A stretch of 64,000 bases of DNA from Podospora pseudocomata (taxonomy: Eukaryota; Ascomycota; Sordariomycetes; Sordariales; Podosporaceae). The translations under genes were made by a program, and so were the position numbers. Below are positions 35,669-46,308 of this stretch, piece by piece. The stretch's first letter is position 1, and each line of letters opens with the position of its first letter. The notes under the pieces were generated by a model, which saw nothing but the letters and a program-made list of their open reading frames with translations, was not told the origin of the DNA and did no database searches. The DNA lies in assembly GCF_035222375.1 (NCBI RefSeq), contig NC_085891.1, forward strand, positions 806,001 to 870,000. Direction: 5' to 3'.

Positions 35669-36932
35669 ATGAGCACCATGCGCGACGACGCAGGACCCAT
35701 AACCGACATATCCAAGCCCGGGGTGAAGCTCGACCACGAGTTTGTCCGGGGGCTGAGGCAGGATGTAGCACGGTTGCTGGGGAGGACGAACGACAAGTTC
35801 CCGGGAGCGCAGCCAGTTAGTTTTGCGAGGAGGCATATGGAGGAGTTGAGGAAGGAGGAGTAAGTCGTCCATGCATCCTGTGAGGTTGAATACTGACGGT
35901 TTGGGGGGTGGGGGTTGGTTGTTTAGTTATTACGTCTGCGAAAAGTCTGACGGGATCCGGTATCTGCTATATCTCACCCAGGACGACCACGGACACGCAT
36001 GCCACTACTTGATCGACCGAAAGAATGATTACTGGTACATGGAGAAGAGAAACTTGCATTTCCCTCTCCCGAACGCGAGTCCGGCAGAGTTTCACGTCGA
36101 CACGTTGATTGATGGGGAGTTGGTCTTTGACAAGGTCCCCGGGGGAGGGAAGGAGCCGAAATTCTTGGTTTTTGACCTTTTGTGTCTGGATGGCAAGGCG
36201 GATCTGCTTAGTAAATCGCTTGACAAGCGGCTGGGGTACTTTAAGGAGCATGTGATGAAGCCGTACAAGAAATTGTTTACGGAGTTCCCGCAGGAGCTCC
36301 CGTTTCAGGCTTTCAAAGTGGAGATGAAGGAGATGCAGTTTAGCTATGGGATCGAGATGATGTTTCGGGAGGTGCTGCCGAAGCTGAAGCATGAGAATGA
36401 CGGGTTGATTTTTACGTGCCGGACGACGCCGTATCAATTTGGGACTGATCCGCACATTTTGAAGTGGAAGGCGCCGCATGACAACACGGTGGATTTTAGG
36501 TTGCGGTTGGTTTTTCCTACTGTTGATCCGGATGAGGAGGAACGGGCGGAGGGGATCACGAAACCGTTTGTGGATTATGATAGTCTGCCGGAGGCGAGGT
36601 TGTTGGTTTTTAAGGGGAGTGAGAGGGGGCAGCCGCAGTATGAGGAGTTTGGGGAGGGGCTGCATTTGAGTGAGGACGAGTGGGAGGAGCTGAAGAGCTG
36701 GGGGGATCCGTTGCAGAATAGGGTGGTGGAGTGCTGCTTGGATGAGGAGAGGAGGTGGAGGTTGTATAGGTTTCGGGATGACAAGGCGGAGGCGAACCAT
36801 GTTAGCACTGTTAGGAGTGTGTTGGATAGTATCAAGGATGGGGTGGGGGAGCAGGAGTTGATTGGGGCTGCGAAGGGGATCAAGGATGGGTGGAAGGCGA
36901 GGCAGCAAGGGGGTGGGGGTTATGGGCATTGA
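35669..36932 (+). CDS. CEG1: mRNA-capping enzyme subunit alpha (mRNA guanylyltransferase)
   Basis: Two exons (35669-35859, 35927-36932) across a 67-nt intron with a TACTGAC branch give 398 residues. The nucleotidyltransferase active site KSDG places the GMP-accepting lysine at residue 70. Later motifs are visible: [11 protein letters not shown] (motif III), [20 protein letters not shown] (motif IV), HILKWKAP (motif V), then an OB-fold part with VVECC. The family transfers GMP to the 5' diphosphate end of nascent RNA polymerase II transcripts in the nucleus. The start [11 protein letters not shown] was chosen over an upstream non-ATG extension and matches the short N-terminus of fungal orthologues. 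The splice regenerates Asp64 before YYVCEK. Codon 3 positions are G-rich in the second exon, unlike the C-rich cellobiose dehydrogenase gene nearby. Confidence 0.95.
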
Positions 36933-37356
36933 TTTTGAGAGAGACGGAAAAGGGTTATTTGGAGTTTTTTTTTTTGGGAGGCATGTTAGAGCTTCCACGG
37001 AAGCATTTTCGGGTTTCTGTAACAGTAGCTGGCGAGGGATCTATGGATTGAGATACCTGGCGCGGGTAGTAATTGGAATGAGGATTACATCTTGACTCCA
37101 TGATTAGGGAACTTTGGAGCTGTGAGCTACGTTCTGTGTCGCATAGCAGCAGGATCTAAAAAATGATGAGATAGAGATTGTTGGCAGCTGTTGGCGAGCT
37201 TGCCGAGACTGTTTCCAGAGCCAAGCAAGATGTCATGTCTACTTCAGCTCGGTAACATTTCGCAATTCAGGAGACATAAAATTAAACCAGCTATCCAGTT
37301 CCAGATCGTTCAACTTGAAAGAGTTGTGGTGATACGAAATTGGCAAAAGGAAAGTC
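36933..37356. other. Intergenic: 3' flank of capping enzyme gene and downstream flank of tRNA
   Basis: It contains the T-rich 3' region of the capping enzyme gene (T run near 36967) and, on the minus strand, TTTT at 37348-37345 that serves as the polymerase III terminator of the tRNA. Nothing else is seen. Confidence 0.55.
37345..37348 (-). terminator. RNA polymerase III terminator of tRNA-Arg
   Basis: Four T residues on the minus strand begin 9 nt after the tRNA 3' end, the usual eukaryotic Pol III stop. Confidence 0.6.
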
Positions 37357-37439
37357 CGACCCACGCGCGACTCGAACGCGCAATCTTCAGAGCGATTTCA
37401 CAACCGAAATCTGACGCCTTACCATTTGGCCAGCGGGCC
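37357..37439 (-). tRNA. tRNA-Arg(TCG) with an 11-nt intron
   Basis: The minus strand folds as a cloverleaf. Acceptor arms GGCCCGC and GTGGGTC pair over 7 bp with two G-U pairs and discriminator G. The D arm is GCC/GGC around AAATGGTAA; the anticodon stem is TCAGA/TCTGA; the T arm GCGCG/CGCGC encloses TTCGAGT, which is the B box. The anticodon loop gives TT-TCG-G then TTGTGAAATCG and C38, so the 11-nt insert sits at the canonical position after base 37. The anticodon TCG reads CGA arginine codons. Mature length is 72 nt before CCA. A T4 terminator follows. Confidence 0.93.
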
Positions 37440-38848
37440 TTTGAACTTGTGATATTGTGGCGAGCGAAACTTGGCACCATGATGGATGCTAATTTGTCGA
37501 TCCTTGGCTGTTTGCGACCATTCACTGGACAACACATTTCCCCTCCTTCCTTTCTTGGAGCTTCTGCTGTGGGCAGCGATGCCAACTCTATTTGTAGCCG
37601 CAGGAAACCCTTCTCCAGGTTTGCTAACCACACAGAAGCTCTGGAAGTTCCGGATCTTCCGCTGTTTGTTAAAAAGGTCTTGACCGGGTTTTCGGGTCAT
37701 GATGCGGGATGTAATGTGCGTGCCTTGCGCACCCGCGAGCGAGCGAAAGGGGGATTATCCAGACTCCTTCCCCTTTTGTGTTGCTATGCAACTTTGATCT
37801 CGTCTTTTTTTTAACCGCACTTCCAAGACTTGCAAGACAGACGGTTTAGGTCATGACCTCCGCTTCGGCAAAGATGCGAACCAGGTCGACGTCGGCAGTG
37901 AAGCCCTCGCAGAGTGTGCGGAGGTGACATGCCGCGATCGTTTGCGGAATGGCGCTCGGCAAGCCGGGAGGCTTAACCCAGGAACGTGGCCTGGGCGTGT
38001 AGCATCGGGCCGTACTGACAAGGGCGCCATCTTGCTTCCAAGATTCTTTCCTGGACTGCCTTTTTGACACTCTGCCGCTTGATCGCGGCTACGCTGCTTT
38101 GCGCGCGTGGGGAACGACAACCCTGCAATCTTCGGGACATCTATTTGCGACGTCAACGGTCCGCCGCTTGTCGACTTCTTGTTTGGACGACCAACGGAGG
38201 CGGAGAGAGAGCAGGTAAGCAGGCGGCGGCAACCTCGGAGGTCTCGGTCATACTGGCCTTGGGTGAGCATGTTTAGTCACGGTCACGGTCAGCGGATCGA
38301 GATGGTATTTTCGAATCTCATGTAGCCCTCTCGCCTCTACTGTCCCCCTCCCCCGGTGCCCCTCCCTTCTCCGGACCGTCGTCCACCCAATCCTGTGTCT
38401 GGAAAAGTAAGCTTACCTCTGCCATAGCGTATTCTCGCCCCCAGTTGCTGATCCCCACCGCTCCAGATCCAGATCCAGGACCACAGAGCCCGAAGGAGTC
38501 CTTTGCCTGATTCCCGGATGGACGCCCACTGTTACATCCAAGACCGCAATAACGGACAGGGTGCCGCCGCGTCCACCTACCGGGGAATTTTCAATCCAAG
38601 CCATCACGCTCCTCATTTGCCTTCTGTTGCTTCCGACTTCCCGTCTGTGAAGGGCCTCCGTAATGCGGGTGGGCACGTGTGATGCGGACGGGGGGTGCTG
38701 CTGTTGATATTTTAGGGACCATGATCATGGCCAGCAAACGAAGGTTTAAGTAGGGGCGGTATGCCACGCTGGGTGCTGTTTTCCTCTCTTCCCTTCCCTC
38801 CTTGCACTCCAGCAGCCAGGACAAGGTGACATTGTGGCGTCTGTCAAG
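37440..38848. other. Intergenic: upstream region of cellobiose dehydrogenase gene
   Basis: This 1.4 kb should hold the cellobiose dehydrogenase promoter. GTGGGG at 38107-38112 and GCGGAG at 38200-38205 match the CreA/CRE1 repressor consensus SYGGRG, but such hexamers are common by chance. No clear TATA box is seen. A 207-codon frame crossing the tRNA (37191-37814) is rejected. Confidence 0.45.
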
Positions 38849-41409
38849 ATGAGGTCTGCCTCTAGGTTTCTCGGTGCCCTCGCGGCGGTGGCTTCGCTGC
38901 CGTCTGCGTTTGGCCAAAACAACGTGCCCAACACCTTCACTGACGCGGAGACGGGTATTGTCTTCAACTCCTGGGGCATTCCCAATGGCAGCCCTCAGTC
39001 CCAAGGTGGGTGGACCTTTGGTATGGCCCTTCCCTCGGACGCCCTTTCCACGGACGCTACCGAGTTCATCGGTTACTTGGTATGAAGACCCCTTAACCCC
39101 TGATGCCTATGGCTATGGCTTTCTCAGAAACTAACTCGGTGTAGGAATGTGCTTCCAAGGATGCGGCTGGCTGGTGCGGTTTCTCCCTCGCCGGTCCCAT
39201 GACCAACTCCCTTCTCATCACCGCTTGGCCACATGAGGACACCGTCTACACCACCCTTCGGTACGCCGGTGGCTACGCCATGCCCGACAAGTACGCCGGC
39301 AACGCCGAGATCACCCAGATCCGCTCCAGCCAAAACTCCACACACTTCTCCCTGGTTTTCAGGTGCAAGAACTGCTTGCAATGGGATCACAACGGCTCAA
39401 CCGGTGGGGCCTCGACCAGCGGCGGCTTCTTGGTTCTTGGCTGGGTTCAGGCTTTCCCCTCGCCTGGCAACCCGACTTGCCCTGATCAGATCACCCTCGA
39501 GCAGCACGACAACGGTATGGGCATCTGGGGCGCCGTTCTCGACGAGAATGTTGCCAACCCATCCTACACTGCCTGGGCTGCTCAGGCTACCAAGACCGTC
39601 ACTGGCGACTGCGGTGGTCCCGTTGAGACCGGTATCATCGGTGTGCCTGTTCCTACTGGCACCGCCTTTGACTACATTGTCGTTGGTGGTGGTGCCGGTG
39701 GTATCCCCACCGCTGATAAGCTCAGCGAGTCTGGCAAGAGCGTTCTCCTTATCGAGAAGGGTATTGCCTCCACTGGCGAGCACGGCGGTACCTTGAAGCC
39801 CAAGTGGCTTGAGGGCACTCAACTCACCCGCTTCGATGTCCCCGGTCTTTGCAACCAGATCTGGGTTGACAGCAACGGTATTGCTTGCACTGATACCGAC
39901 CAGATGGCCGGTTGCGTCCTCGGTGGTGGCACTGCTATCAACGCTGGTCTCTGGTTCAAGCCTTACTCTCTCGACTGGGACTACCTCTTCCCTACCGGCT
40001 GGAAGGCCAAGGACGTTGCTGGCGCCATCAGCAGGGTCTTTTCCCGCATTCCCGGCACTGACACGCCTTCCCAGGATGGTCAGCGTTACCTCCAGCAAGG
40101 TTTCAATGTCCTTGCTGGCGGTCTCCGGGCTGCTGGCTGGCAGCAGATCACGGCTAACAACGCCCCTGACCGCAAGAACCGCACCTTCTCCAACACCCCT
40201 TACATGTTCTCCGGTGGGCAGCGTGGCGGCCCCTTGGCTACCTACCTTCGCACCGCCAAGACCCGCCCCAACTTCAACCTCTGGCTCAACACCGTCGTCA
40301 AGCGTGTGATCCGCACCGACGGCCACATTACCGCCGTTGAGGTCGAGCCCTTCAGAGATGGTGGCTACAAGGGTATTGTCAAGGTCAAGGACGTCACCGG
40401 CCGTGTCGTTCTCTCTGCCGGTACTTTCGGCAGTGCCAAGATCCTCCTCCGCTCCGGTATTGGTCCCGCCGACCAGCTCGAGATCGTCAAGAACTCGGTC
40501 CTCGACGGCCCTGACTTCATCAACAACGCCTCGTGGATCAACCTCCCCGTTGGCTACAACTTGGATGACCACCTCAACACCGACACCGTCATCAGCCACA
40601 ACAACGTCGGCCCTGCCTTCTACGACTTCTACCAGGCCTGGACCGCCCCCAACACCACCGACGCCAACAAGTACCTCTCCTCCCGCTCTGGCATTCTCGC
40701 CCAGTCGGCCCCCAACATCGGCCCCATGTTCTGGGAGGAGATCAAGGGCGCCGACGGCAAGGTCAGACAGCTCCAGTGGACCGCCCGTGTCGAGGGCTCC
40801 TTTGACGTCCCCAACGGCTACGCCATGACCATGTCCCAGTACCTCGGCCGCGGCGCCACCTCGCGCGGCCGCATGACCATCACCCCCTCCCTCACCACCA
40901 TCGTCTCCGACGTCCCCTACCTCAAGGACCCCAACGACAAGGAGGCCGTCATCACGGGCCTGAACAACCTCCGCGCCGCCCTCAACAACGTCCAGGGCCT
41001 GACATGGAACTACCCCCCCGCGTCCATGTCCTCGCGCGAGTACGTCGACGCCATCCCCGTCACCCCCGGCGTCCGCCGCGCCAACCACTGGATGGGCACC
41101 AACAAGATTGGCACCGACGACGGCCGCCTCGGCGGTACTGCGGTTGTGGACCTCAACACCAAGGTGTACGGCACCGATAACTTGTTTGTTGTTGATGCGT
41201 CCATCTTCCCTGGTACTCCCGCTACCAACCCGAGCAGTTATATCGTTACTGCTGCTGAGCACGCCTCTGCCAAAATTCTGGCGCTGCCGCCTGCGCAGGT
41301 GAATGCCAAGTGGGCGCAGTGCGGGGGGAAGAACTGGACGGGGAGCTTCCAGTGCGCTGCGGGGAGCACGTGCCAGAGGCAGAATGATTGGTATAGTCAG
41401 TGCCTTTAA
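38849..41409 (+). CDS. CDH: Cellobiose dehydrogenase, class II with C-terminal CBM1 (AA8-AA3_1-CBM1)
   Basis: Two exons (38849-39079, 39145-41409) with a 65-nt intron encode 831 residues. Residues 1-22 are a signal peptide. The b-type cytochrome domain (AA8) follows, with Met96 (in AGPMTN) and His198 (in EQHDNG) as predicted heme ligands by alignment to known enzymes. A Thr/Pro linker leads to the FAD domain (AA3_1) from ~252, with the dinucleotide motif VVGGGAGG. His725 (in NHWMG) and Asn772 (in PATNPSS) form the catalytic pair. Residues ~796-831 are a fungal cellulose-binding module with the usual aromatic and Cys pattern (QCGG, CAAGSTC). The secreted enzyme oxidises cellobiose and passes electrons via heme to lytic polysaccharide monooxygenases. 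Codons are strongly C-ending, typical of highly expressed secreted enzymes. It is very like the thermophilic Sordariales enzymes I recall. Confidence 0.97.
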
Positions 41410-42101
41410 CGGTTGAGGGGGTGATAACATAGGGGAAAGAAACCGGGGGGTTGGGATGGGGGTGTGGTTGCATTCTTTGTGCATAGTTATTTCTTTTGGT
41501 ATATATCTCGCATGTGCATATAACAAATGTTGTTCATACTTAAAACCGTGCTCTTATGACTTCTGTGATAATGTCTTGATGCTCTGGGTCCTGAAACTAG
41601 TGGCGTTTCTCCCTACAAAAGACGACAGGTTTTACGAGTCAAAATAAGGGATGTTTGAAAACAGCCTGGTTGAACCTCCTCGAATCGCTAACACCACCAC
41701 CCTCCCTGTCACTATCTGGTCATTAGCAGAGAACTTTGCGTGATAACGGGCACCCTACCTCCATCTTGGAGTTTTATCCATTGGAAAGTAGAGCATCCCA
41801 GGGCAAACGTGTCTCGTACAACTCTCTTATCTTGAGGAAATCCTTTGGTATTTTTTCCACAACCGACTGAGAGTGCAATACAAAGTAAATATTCATTCAC
41901 ATCACACGGATAAGGTAGCTCGATTTATCCATCAACCGCATTGTTTTGTTTGGAAAAAGCCCACGTAATCACCTTGCGAAGTCATTCCCCATTTGATTTC
42001 CGTTCGAAAATCCTGATAATCATTCCACAGCTGCCCATGTGTTCCCCAAATCTCTCCCCATGTAAAGAAACAAATCAAGGCAATCTCTCCTCTACATAAA
42101 C
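41410..42101. other. Convergent 3' region
   Basis: This A/T-rich 692 bp contains the 3' ends of cellobiose dehydrogenase (+) and of the coiled-coil gene (-). No coding signal is seen. Confidence 0.55.
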
Positions 42102-44147
42102 TCAAATCGAAGGACGACTATACGTACGCCCCTCATAAAAACTTGCCCCTCTCATACGCCCATCATTCCGCTGCTGCTCAGCCTTGACCGGCTGTCTAGG
42201 AGCCCGGAGACCAGGCTGAATCCGAGCCGGTGAACCTTGGGCAGACTGAGGAGATTCGCGATAGTAACTCTTCTCTACCAACTCCAACCGATGGAACACC
42301 GCCGTCATCTGATTACGGAGGATCCTGTTCTCCTCCTCTACTACCCGTAACCTCTCCTTCATTGCTCCATGCTCGTTGGTGACCTCTTCCATCTGGTTCT
42401 CGAGTTTGAGGATTTTGCTCACGGCCGCATTATGCCTGTTGACGAGATCTACTAGCATTTCCTTCTCGATTTTGTCTTCCCCTTTGTCGTCCCCCAAAGT
42501 TTCAACGGTCTTGCCCACCTTCGCGGGTGGTGTCTCAGACCCCTTGGGGCGAGATGGTAGGTTGACCTGCTCGGCGGTGTCGACATGCTGTACAGCTTTC
42601 TGCTTCTTTCTTGGCGCCACCGAAGTGGCATCATCATCATCCTCCGTGTCCTCTTGAAGCTGCCTCTTCCCTAGGGCACTGGGCATAATATCCCGCAGTA
42701 CCTCCTTTACAGGATTCATCATCTCTTTCTTCAGCATCGGCCAGCAGTTTACTGCTGTGCTCGGTGGTGGTTGGGGGGCCGGTGGTGTCTGCTGGTGTGT
42801 GATACTGGTGTTGCGATGCTCATTCTGGGTTTCTCCAATCCGTTCGCTCTGTGAGTCTTGCTTCTCACGTATTTTCTCCTGACGCTTCTCCTCCTCCTGA
42901 CGCTTCTCCCTCTTGCGTTTTGCATCCAGACGTCTCCTCTCTTGGAGTTTCTCCTCCTGAGCCCTCTCCTCCTGAACCCTCTCCTCCTGAACCCTCTCCT
43001 GAAGCTGCGTCTCTTTCTGTCCCACCTCCATTTCCTCAGCTACCCCAACCTCCTCTTGCACCACCACTCCATCCCCACCCTCCAGGCTATTCTCCGAACC
43101 CACAGACCCCTCTTCCACAACCTCCCGCCAGCTCCCACTAACAACCACCTCCCTTACCAACTGCGTCAAATCATCCTCAAACCCCAACGGCAACACCTTC
43201 CCCTTAGTCACCTTCATGTACAACACTCTCCATACTGCATCAAAAATCCTCGCCCCCTTCCAAAACTCCGGAACCTTCTCCCATCCTTCGCCCGTCGGCT
43301 CCACAGTCTCGACATAATCGTGGTCAAAAATCCACCCCAACTGAACCCCCTCGTCCTCAAAAGCCCTCGTAATAAAACGCGGCATCCCACCCCAGCTCCT
43401 CTTCTCGACAACCTCAATGGCGAAAAGTTCAGACCGGGTGCCCAGCCATGGCATCTTCCCGTTGGTGTTGCAAGCCTCGCGCCAGGTGGCGTGGTTGGCT
43501 CGCCAGGTCTTGACAAGGGGGGCTGTCTCGCGGGTCGCGCGGCGGATGGGGAGCTTGTAGGTTTTACCGTTGGTGAGGGGAAGTCGTGCGAGCTGTCGAG
43601 CTGTTTCGCGGAGGTTGAGCCATTTTGGAATGGTAGGGGTAATATTGGAGAACTTAGAAAGGCGGTACTGAGATTCGAAATGGTTGGCGATCAGTTTGAC
43701 CGAGAGGTGAGATTCTTTGAGAGCGCTGAGGCGGGCTTTCATGGTGGAGCGATTGCTCTTGGTGGTTGAGACGGAGTCTGTTGAGGTGGAAGGAGTGACG
43801 GAGGGGGAAGGAGCGTGGAAAGCGGAAGGAGCGACAATGTGGGAAGGAGCAGCAGAGGTGGAAGGAACAGCAGATGTGGAAGGAGCGACGTAAGTGGAAA
43901 GAGCGGGCGTGAAAGGGTACATGGGGTTTGAGTGGTCCATAGAGGCCGATTGTTTGATTCTGGTGGTGGTGGCTCGAGGAGTTGGCGGTTGGATAACGTT
44001 CATGGCCAGAAACTGGATCAATGGCGAGGGCTCGTTTGTGTTTCTAATCATCTTCCGGTCATCATCAGAATCCATATAGGGTGATGTGCTCGACTCCGGA
44101 CCTTCGATGGAGGCCGCAGGAATGTCCCGGTCGGAAATGTCGTCCAT
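42102..44147 (-). CDS. Unrecognised protein with low-complexity repeats and coiled coils
   Basis: An intronless frame of 681 codons starts at ATG 44147; the frame stays open to 44384 without an ATG, so an upstream exon is possible. I do not recognise it. Features in order: an acidic Ser-rich N-terminus; a Ser/Pro/Ala/Thr block of imperfect APSTSAxPS repeats (~90-130); a basic, more structured region (~140-330, with conserved-looking PKWLNLRETARQL and ELFAIEVVEKRSWGGMPR stretches); a Gln/Glu/Arg-rich tandem block with repeated QEERVQEERAQEEK units, likely a long helix; a PRKKQK basic cluster that could be a nuclear signal; and a final Leu/Glu heptad coiled coil (ILKLENQMEEV onward). Domestic gene status is supported by frame length. 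Function is unknown; a chromatin- or DNA-associated scaffold is only one possibility. Confidence 0.7.
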   Translation of the reverse strand: MDDISDRDIPAASIEGPESSTSPYMDSDDDRKMIRNTNEPSPLIQFLAMNVIQPPTPRATTTRIKQSASMDHSNPMYPFTPALSTYVAPSTSAVPSTSAAPSHIVAPSAFHAPSPSVTPSTSTDSVSTTKSNRSTMKARLSALKESHLSVKLIANHFESQYRLSKFSNITPTIPKWLNLRETARQLARLPLTNGKTYKLPIRRATRETAPLVKTWRANHATWREACNTNGKMPWLGTRSELFAIEVVEKRSWGGMPRFITRAFEDEGVQLGWIFDHDYVETVEPTGEGWEKVPEFWKGARIFDAVWRVLYMKVTKGKVLPLGFEDDLTQLVREVVVSGSWREVVEEGSVGSENSLEGGDGVVVQEEVGVAEEMEVGQKETQLQERVQEERVQEERAQEEKLQERRRLDAKRKREKRQEEEKRQEKIREKQDSQSERIGETQNEHRNTSITHQQTPPAPQPPPSTAVNCWPMLKKEMMNPVKEVLRDIMPSALGKRQLQEDTEDDDDATSVAPRKKQKAVQHVDTAEQVNLPSRPKGSETPPAKVGKTVETLGDDKGEDKIEKEMLVDLVNRHNAAVSKILKLENQMEEVTNEHGAMKERLRVVEEENRILRNQMTAVFHRLELVEKSYYRESPQSAQGSPARIQPGLRAPRQPVKAEQQRNDGRMRGASFYEGRTYSRPSI

Positions 44148-45299
44148 AACTGGAGGGGGCGTGGCTGAAAACACCGGGTGCGGTGTATCTCCGCGTTTGG
44201 TTCTGACTGGAGGTATTGTCGGAGGGTGTGGCTCGTGAGCTACGCTGGGTTCTGAGATTTGCCGTTGCTGGACTTTCGATGGCAATGTCAGGTACGGGTG
44301 AAGGATTCTCGGTAGGTTTGAAGACAGAATCTGAGTACCCGCCAGACTAAGTTGACCAGCCGCCAGGGAAAATCTTGAACCCACTCTGAGAATTCTGCAT
44401 CGTGGTGCTCAAGATCGAAGGTCTTAGGAAAGGGCTGAGATAATATTTTATGGGATGGGGATCTATCGACAGTGCTCTCTCTCGGTCGCTGTTGAAGGTT
44501 GCTCTTGCTTGGGGCAGATTGTCGACGAGGGAGATTTGTTGAAGGGAACCCTCTGGCAAGAATTGGGATCGAAGGAGAGAGAAATATTTATCGATTGATC
44601 TCGTCCTAAAAAAAGTTAGAAGGAAAGCACGACTTCGACATGTATATGGGGTGGCTTGGGTGCTTCCAATTGACCATTTATTTAGTATTGTCGACAGACT
44701 CAACCGGCATCTTTCGATGCCTCAGGCCCATTTTGGTCGTCCTATTGTCATGATCCAGACAGCCGACTCGAAATGTCACTATCAATAAGTTAACTATATT
44801 CAAGTTAATCTAGTCCTATTGTAAGCACCACTCTTCTGAGTCTGTAAGTCTGCCTACCAAAACAAGTATCACTGCTGCTTGAACCTGAGCCTCACTACCC
44901 CCTTTTCTCCCCCAACGCCAGAAATATGGGTCCAAACTCAGGGGCTTCTTGGCACCCTTCCCCCAACCACACCCAACCCTAACCCCCTCTCTTCTTACCA
45001 CCCATTCTCTGAAGTCCGCCCTTTCGGACCCAGACATCTAACCGCATTGGAAGCGACACCCGAATCCATCTATTCCAAACCTTGGCAACAGTTCTGTCCT
45101 CTTTTTCTTCTCATCTTCTCCTCTTCTGTCGACATCTCGCACCAATTTGTTGTTTTTCTTTTTCTTTTTTCCAACTCCTCGAATCGTGAAACGGTCTCGT
45201 CTCAACGGTTATCCCCACTTTTGACCACTTCAAAGGCAGGGATATCCATTTCCACGCGACTTACACATTCAATGTCCTCCTGAAAAAGAGAGAAGCAGA
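44148..45299. other. Divergent region between coiled-coil gene and prolyl hydroxylase-like gene
   Basis: The minus-strand frame of the coiled-coil gene stays open to 44384. Around 44340-44400 an ATG-headed frame (MQNSQSGFKIF) followed by potential splice signals could be an upstream exon, but the join is not convincing. From about 45050 there is a T/C-rich leader before the oxygenase gene. Nothing else is seen. Confidence 0.45.
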
Positions 45300-46308
45300 A
45301 TGTTCCGGATATTTGTCATAGCCGTCCTCCCCCTCTTCTTCGTCTTCTCCTCTGAAATCTTCACCTTCCTATCCGGCGCCCTCTGCCCATCATGCAACTG
45401 CGAGTCAGCGAAACCACTTCACAGGATCCCTCGCCCCCAGCTCAGGCCAGAGTTTCTGGCGCTGGAGAACGGGACTGATGCCAGGCTGGGGTGTGAAGAC
45501 GTCGGGTATAAGATGCATGTCTTTTCCCGGGAGCCGTTGGTGGTGTATTTTGAGAATTTTGTTTCGGCGAGGGAGAGGGAGCATTTGCTTGATATTAGGT
45601 GAGTTTATCGCTGGGGTGAAAAGAAGCTGGGATGGGAGCTGATGGGGGGGAATAGTGAGAAAGTCTATACGCCCTCGACTATCACGCATAACGGGGGGCA
45701 GACGAGTGATAGGAATACCAAGGTGAGGGACTCGGAGGTTGCGCTTGTGCCAAGGACGGAGGGGGTGAGGTGTATTGAGAGGAGGGCTAGGGAGGTGCAG
45801 GGGTGGAGGGAGGAGGTTTGGTGAGTTTTGAGTTGAAGTCTGAAGCGCTGATCAAGGAGCAAACTGACGACGAGACAGGATTGAAAGGTTGAGAGTCCAG
45901 AGATATAACTCTGGTGGACACTACAGCCATCACTTTGACTGGAGCTCGGGGAGGGGTGGCTGGGGTAGGGTGAGCAGCTTCATGGTTTGGGTTCATGGTG
46001 AGGAGTTGGAGGGAGGGGGGACAGAGTTCCCCAGGTTGCAGCTGAGAGGTGATAAGAAGAAGTGGTGCAAGTTCATTGAGTGTGAAGACAATCTAGATGG
46101 CGAGGACTCGAAAGACAAGGGCGTGGAGACAGCCGAAGACAAGAAGGGAGCGGTGTTCAAAGTCATACCTGGAAATGCTGTTTACTGGGAGAATTTCAGG
46201 TCTGATGGAACCGGAAGAGGGTATAACGAGACGTGGCATGCTGGATTGCCCGTGAAGAAGGGAGTCAAGGTTGGGTTGAACATTTGGAGCTATGGGAGGA
46301 TTGACTGA
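45300..46308 (+). CDS. Prolyl 4-hydroxylase-like 2-oxoglutarate/Fe(II) oxygenase
   Basis: Three exons (45300-45598, 45656-45820, 45879-46308) with introns of 57 and 58 nt encode 297 residues. The N-terminus (1-25) is a hydrophobic signal sequence or anchor, suggesting an ER or secretory location. The catalytic pattern fits the prolyl 4-hydroxylase alpha family: His173 and Asp175 (in HHFDW), distal His275 (in ETWHAG) and Lys285 for 2-oxoglutarate, 10 residues after the His as in animal enzymes. RYNSGGHYSHH precedes the first ligand. Both splice joins rebuild family-like residues (Ser100 and Trp155). The substrate in fungi is unknown; proline hydroxylation is inferred from family. Strong G-rich third positions in exons 2-3 differ from neighbours. 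Confidence 0.9.

Noticed and set aside
35967-36998. 343-codon open frame antisense to the capping enzyme gene
   Set aside because: A Leu/Pro-rich shadow of a well supported gene on the other strand.
37191-37814. 207-codon frame
   Set aside because: It runs through the tRNA-Arg on the opposite strand and has no domain.
39397-41526. 709-codon open frame antisense to cellobiose dehydrogenase
   Set aside because: It mirrors the strong C-ending codon bias of the sense gene. The translation is Val/Gly/Asp low complexity with no family resemblance.
42858-43769. 303-codon plus-strand frame opposite the coiled-coil gene
   Set aside because: A shadow of Glu/Gln/Arg-rich repeats; no independent evidence.
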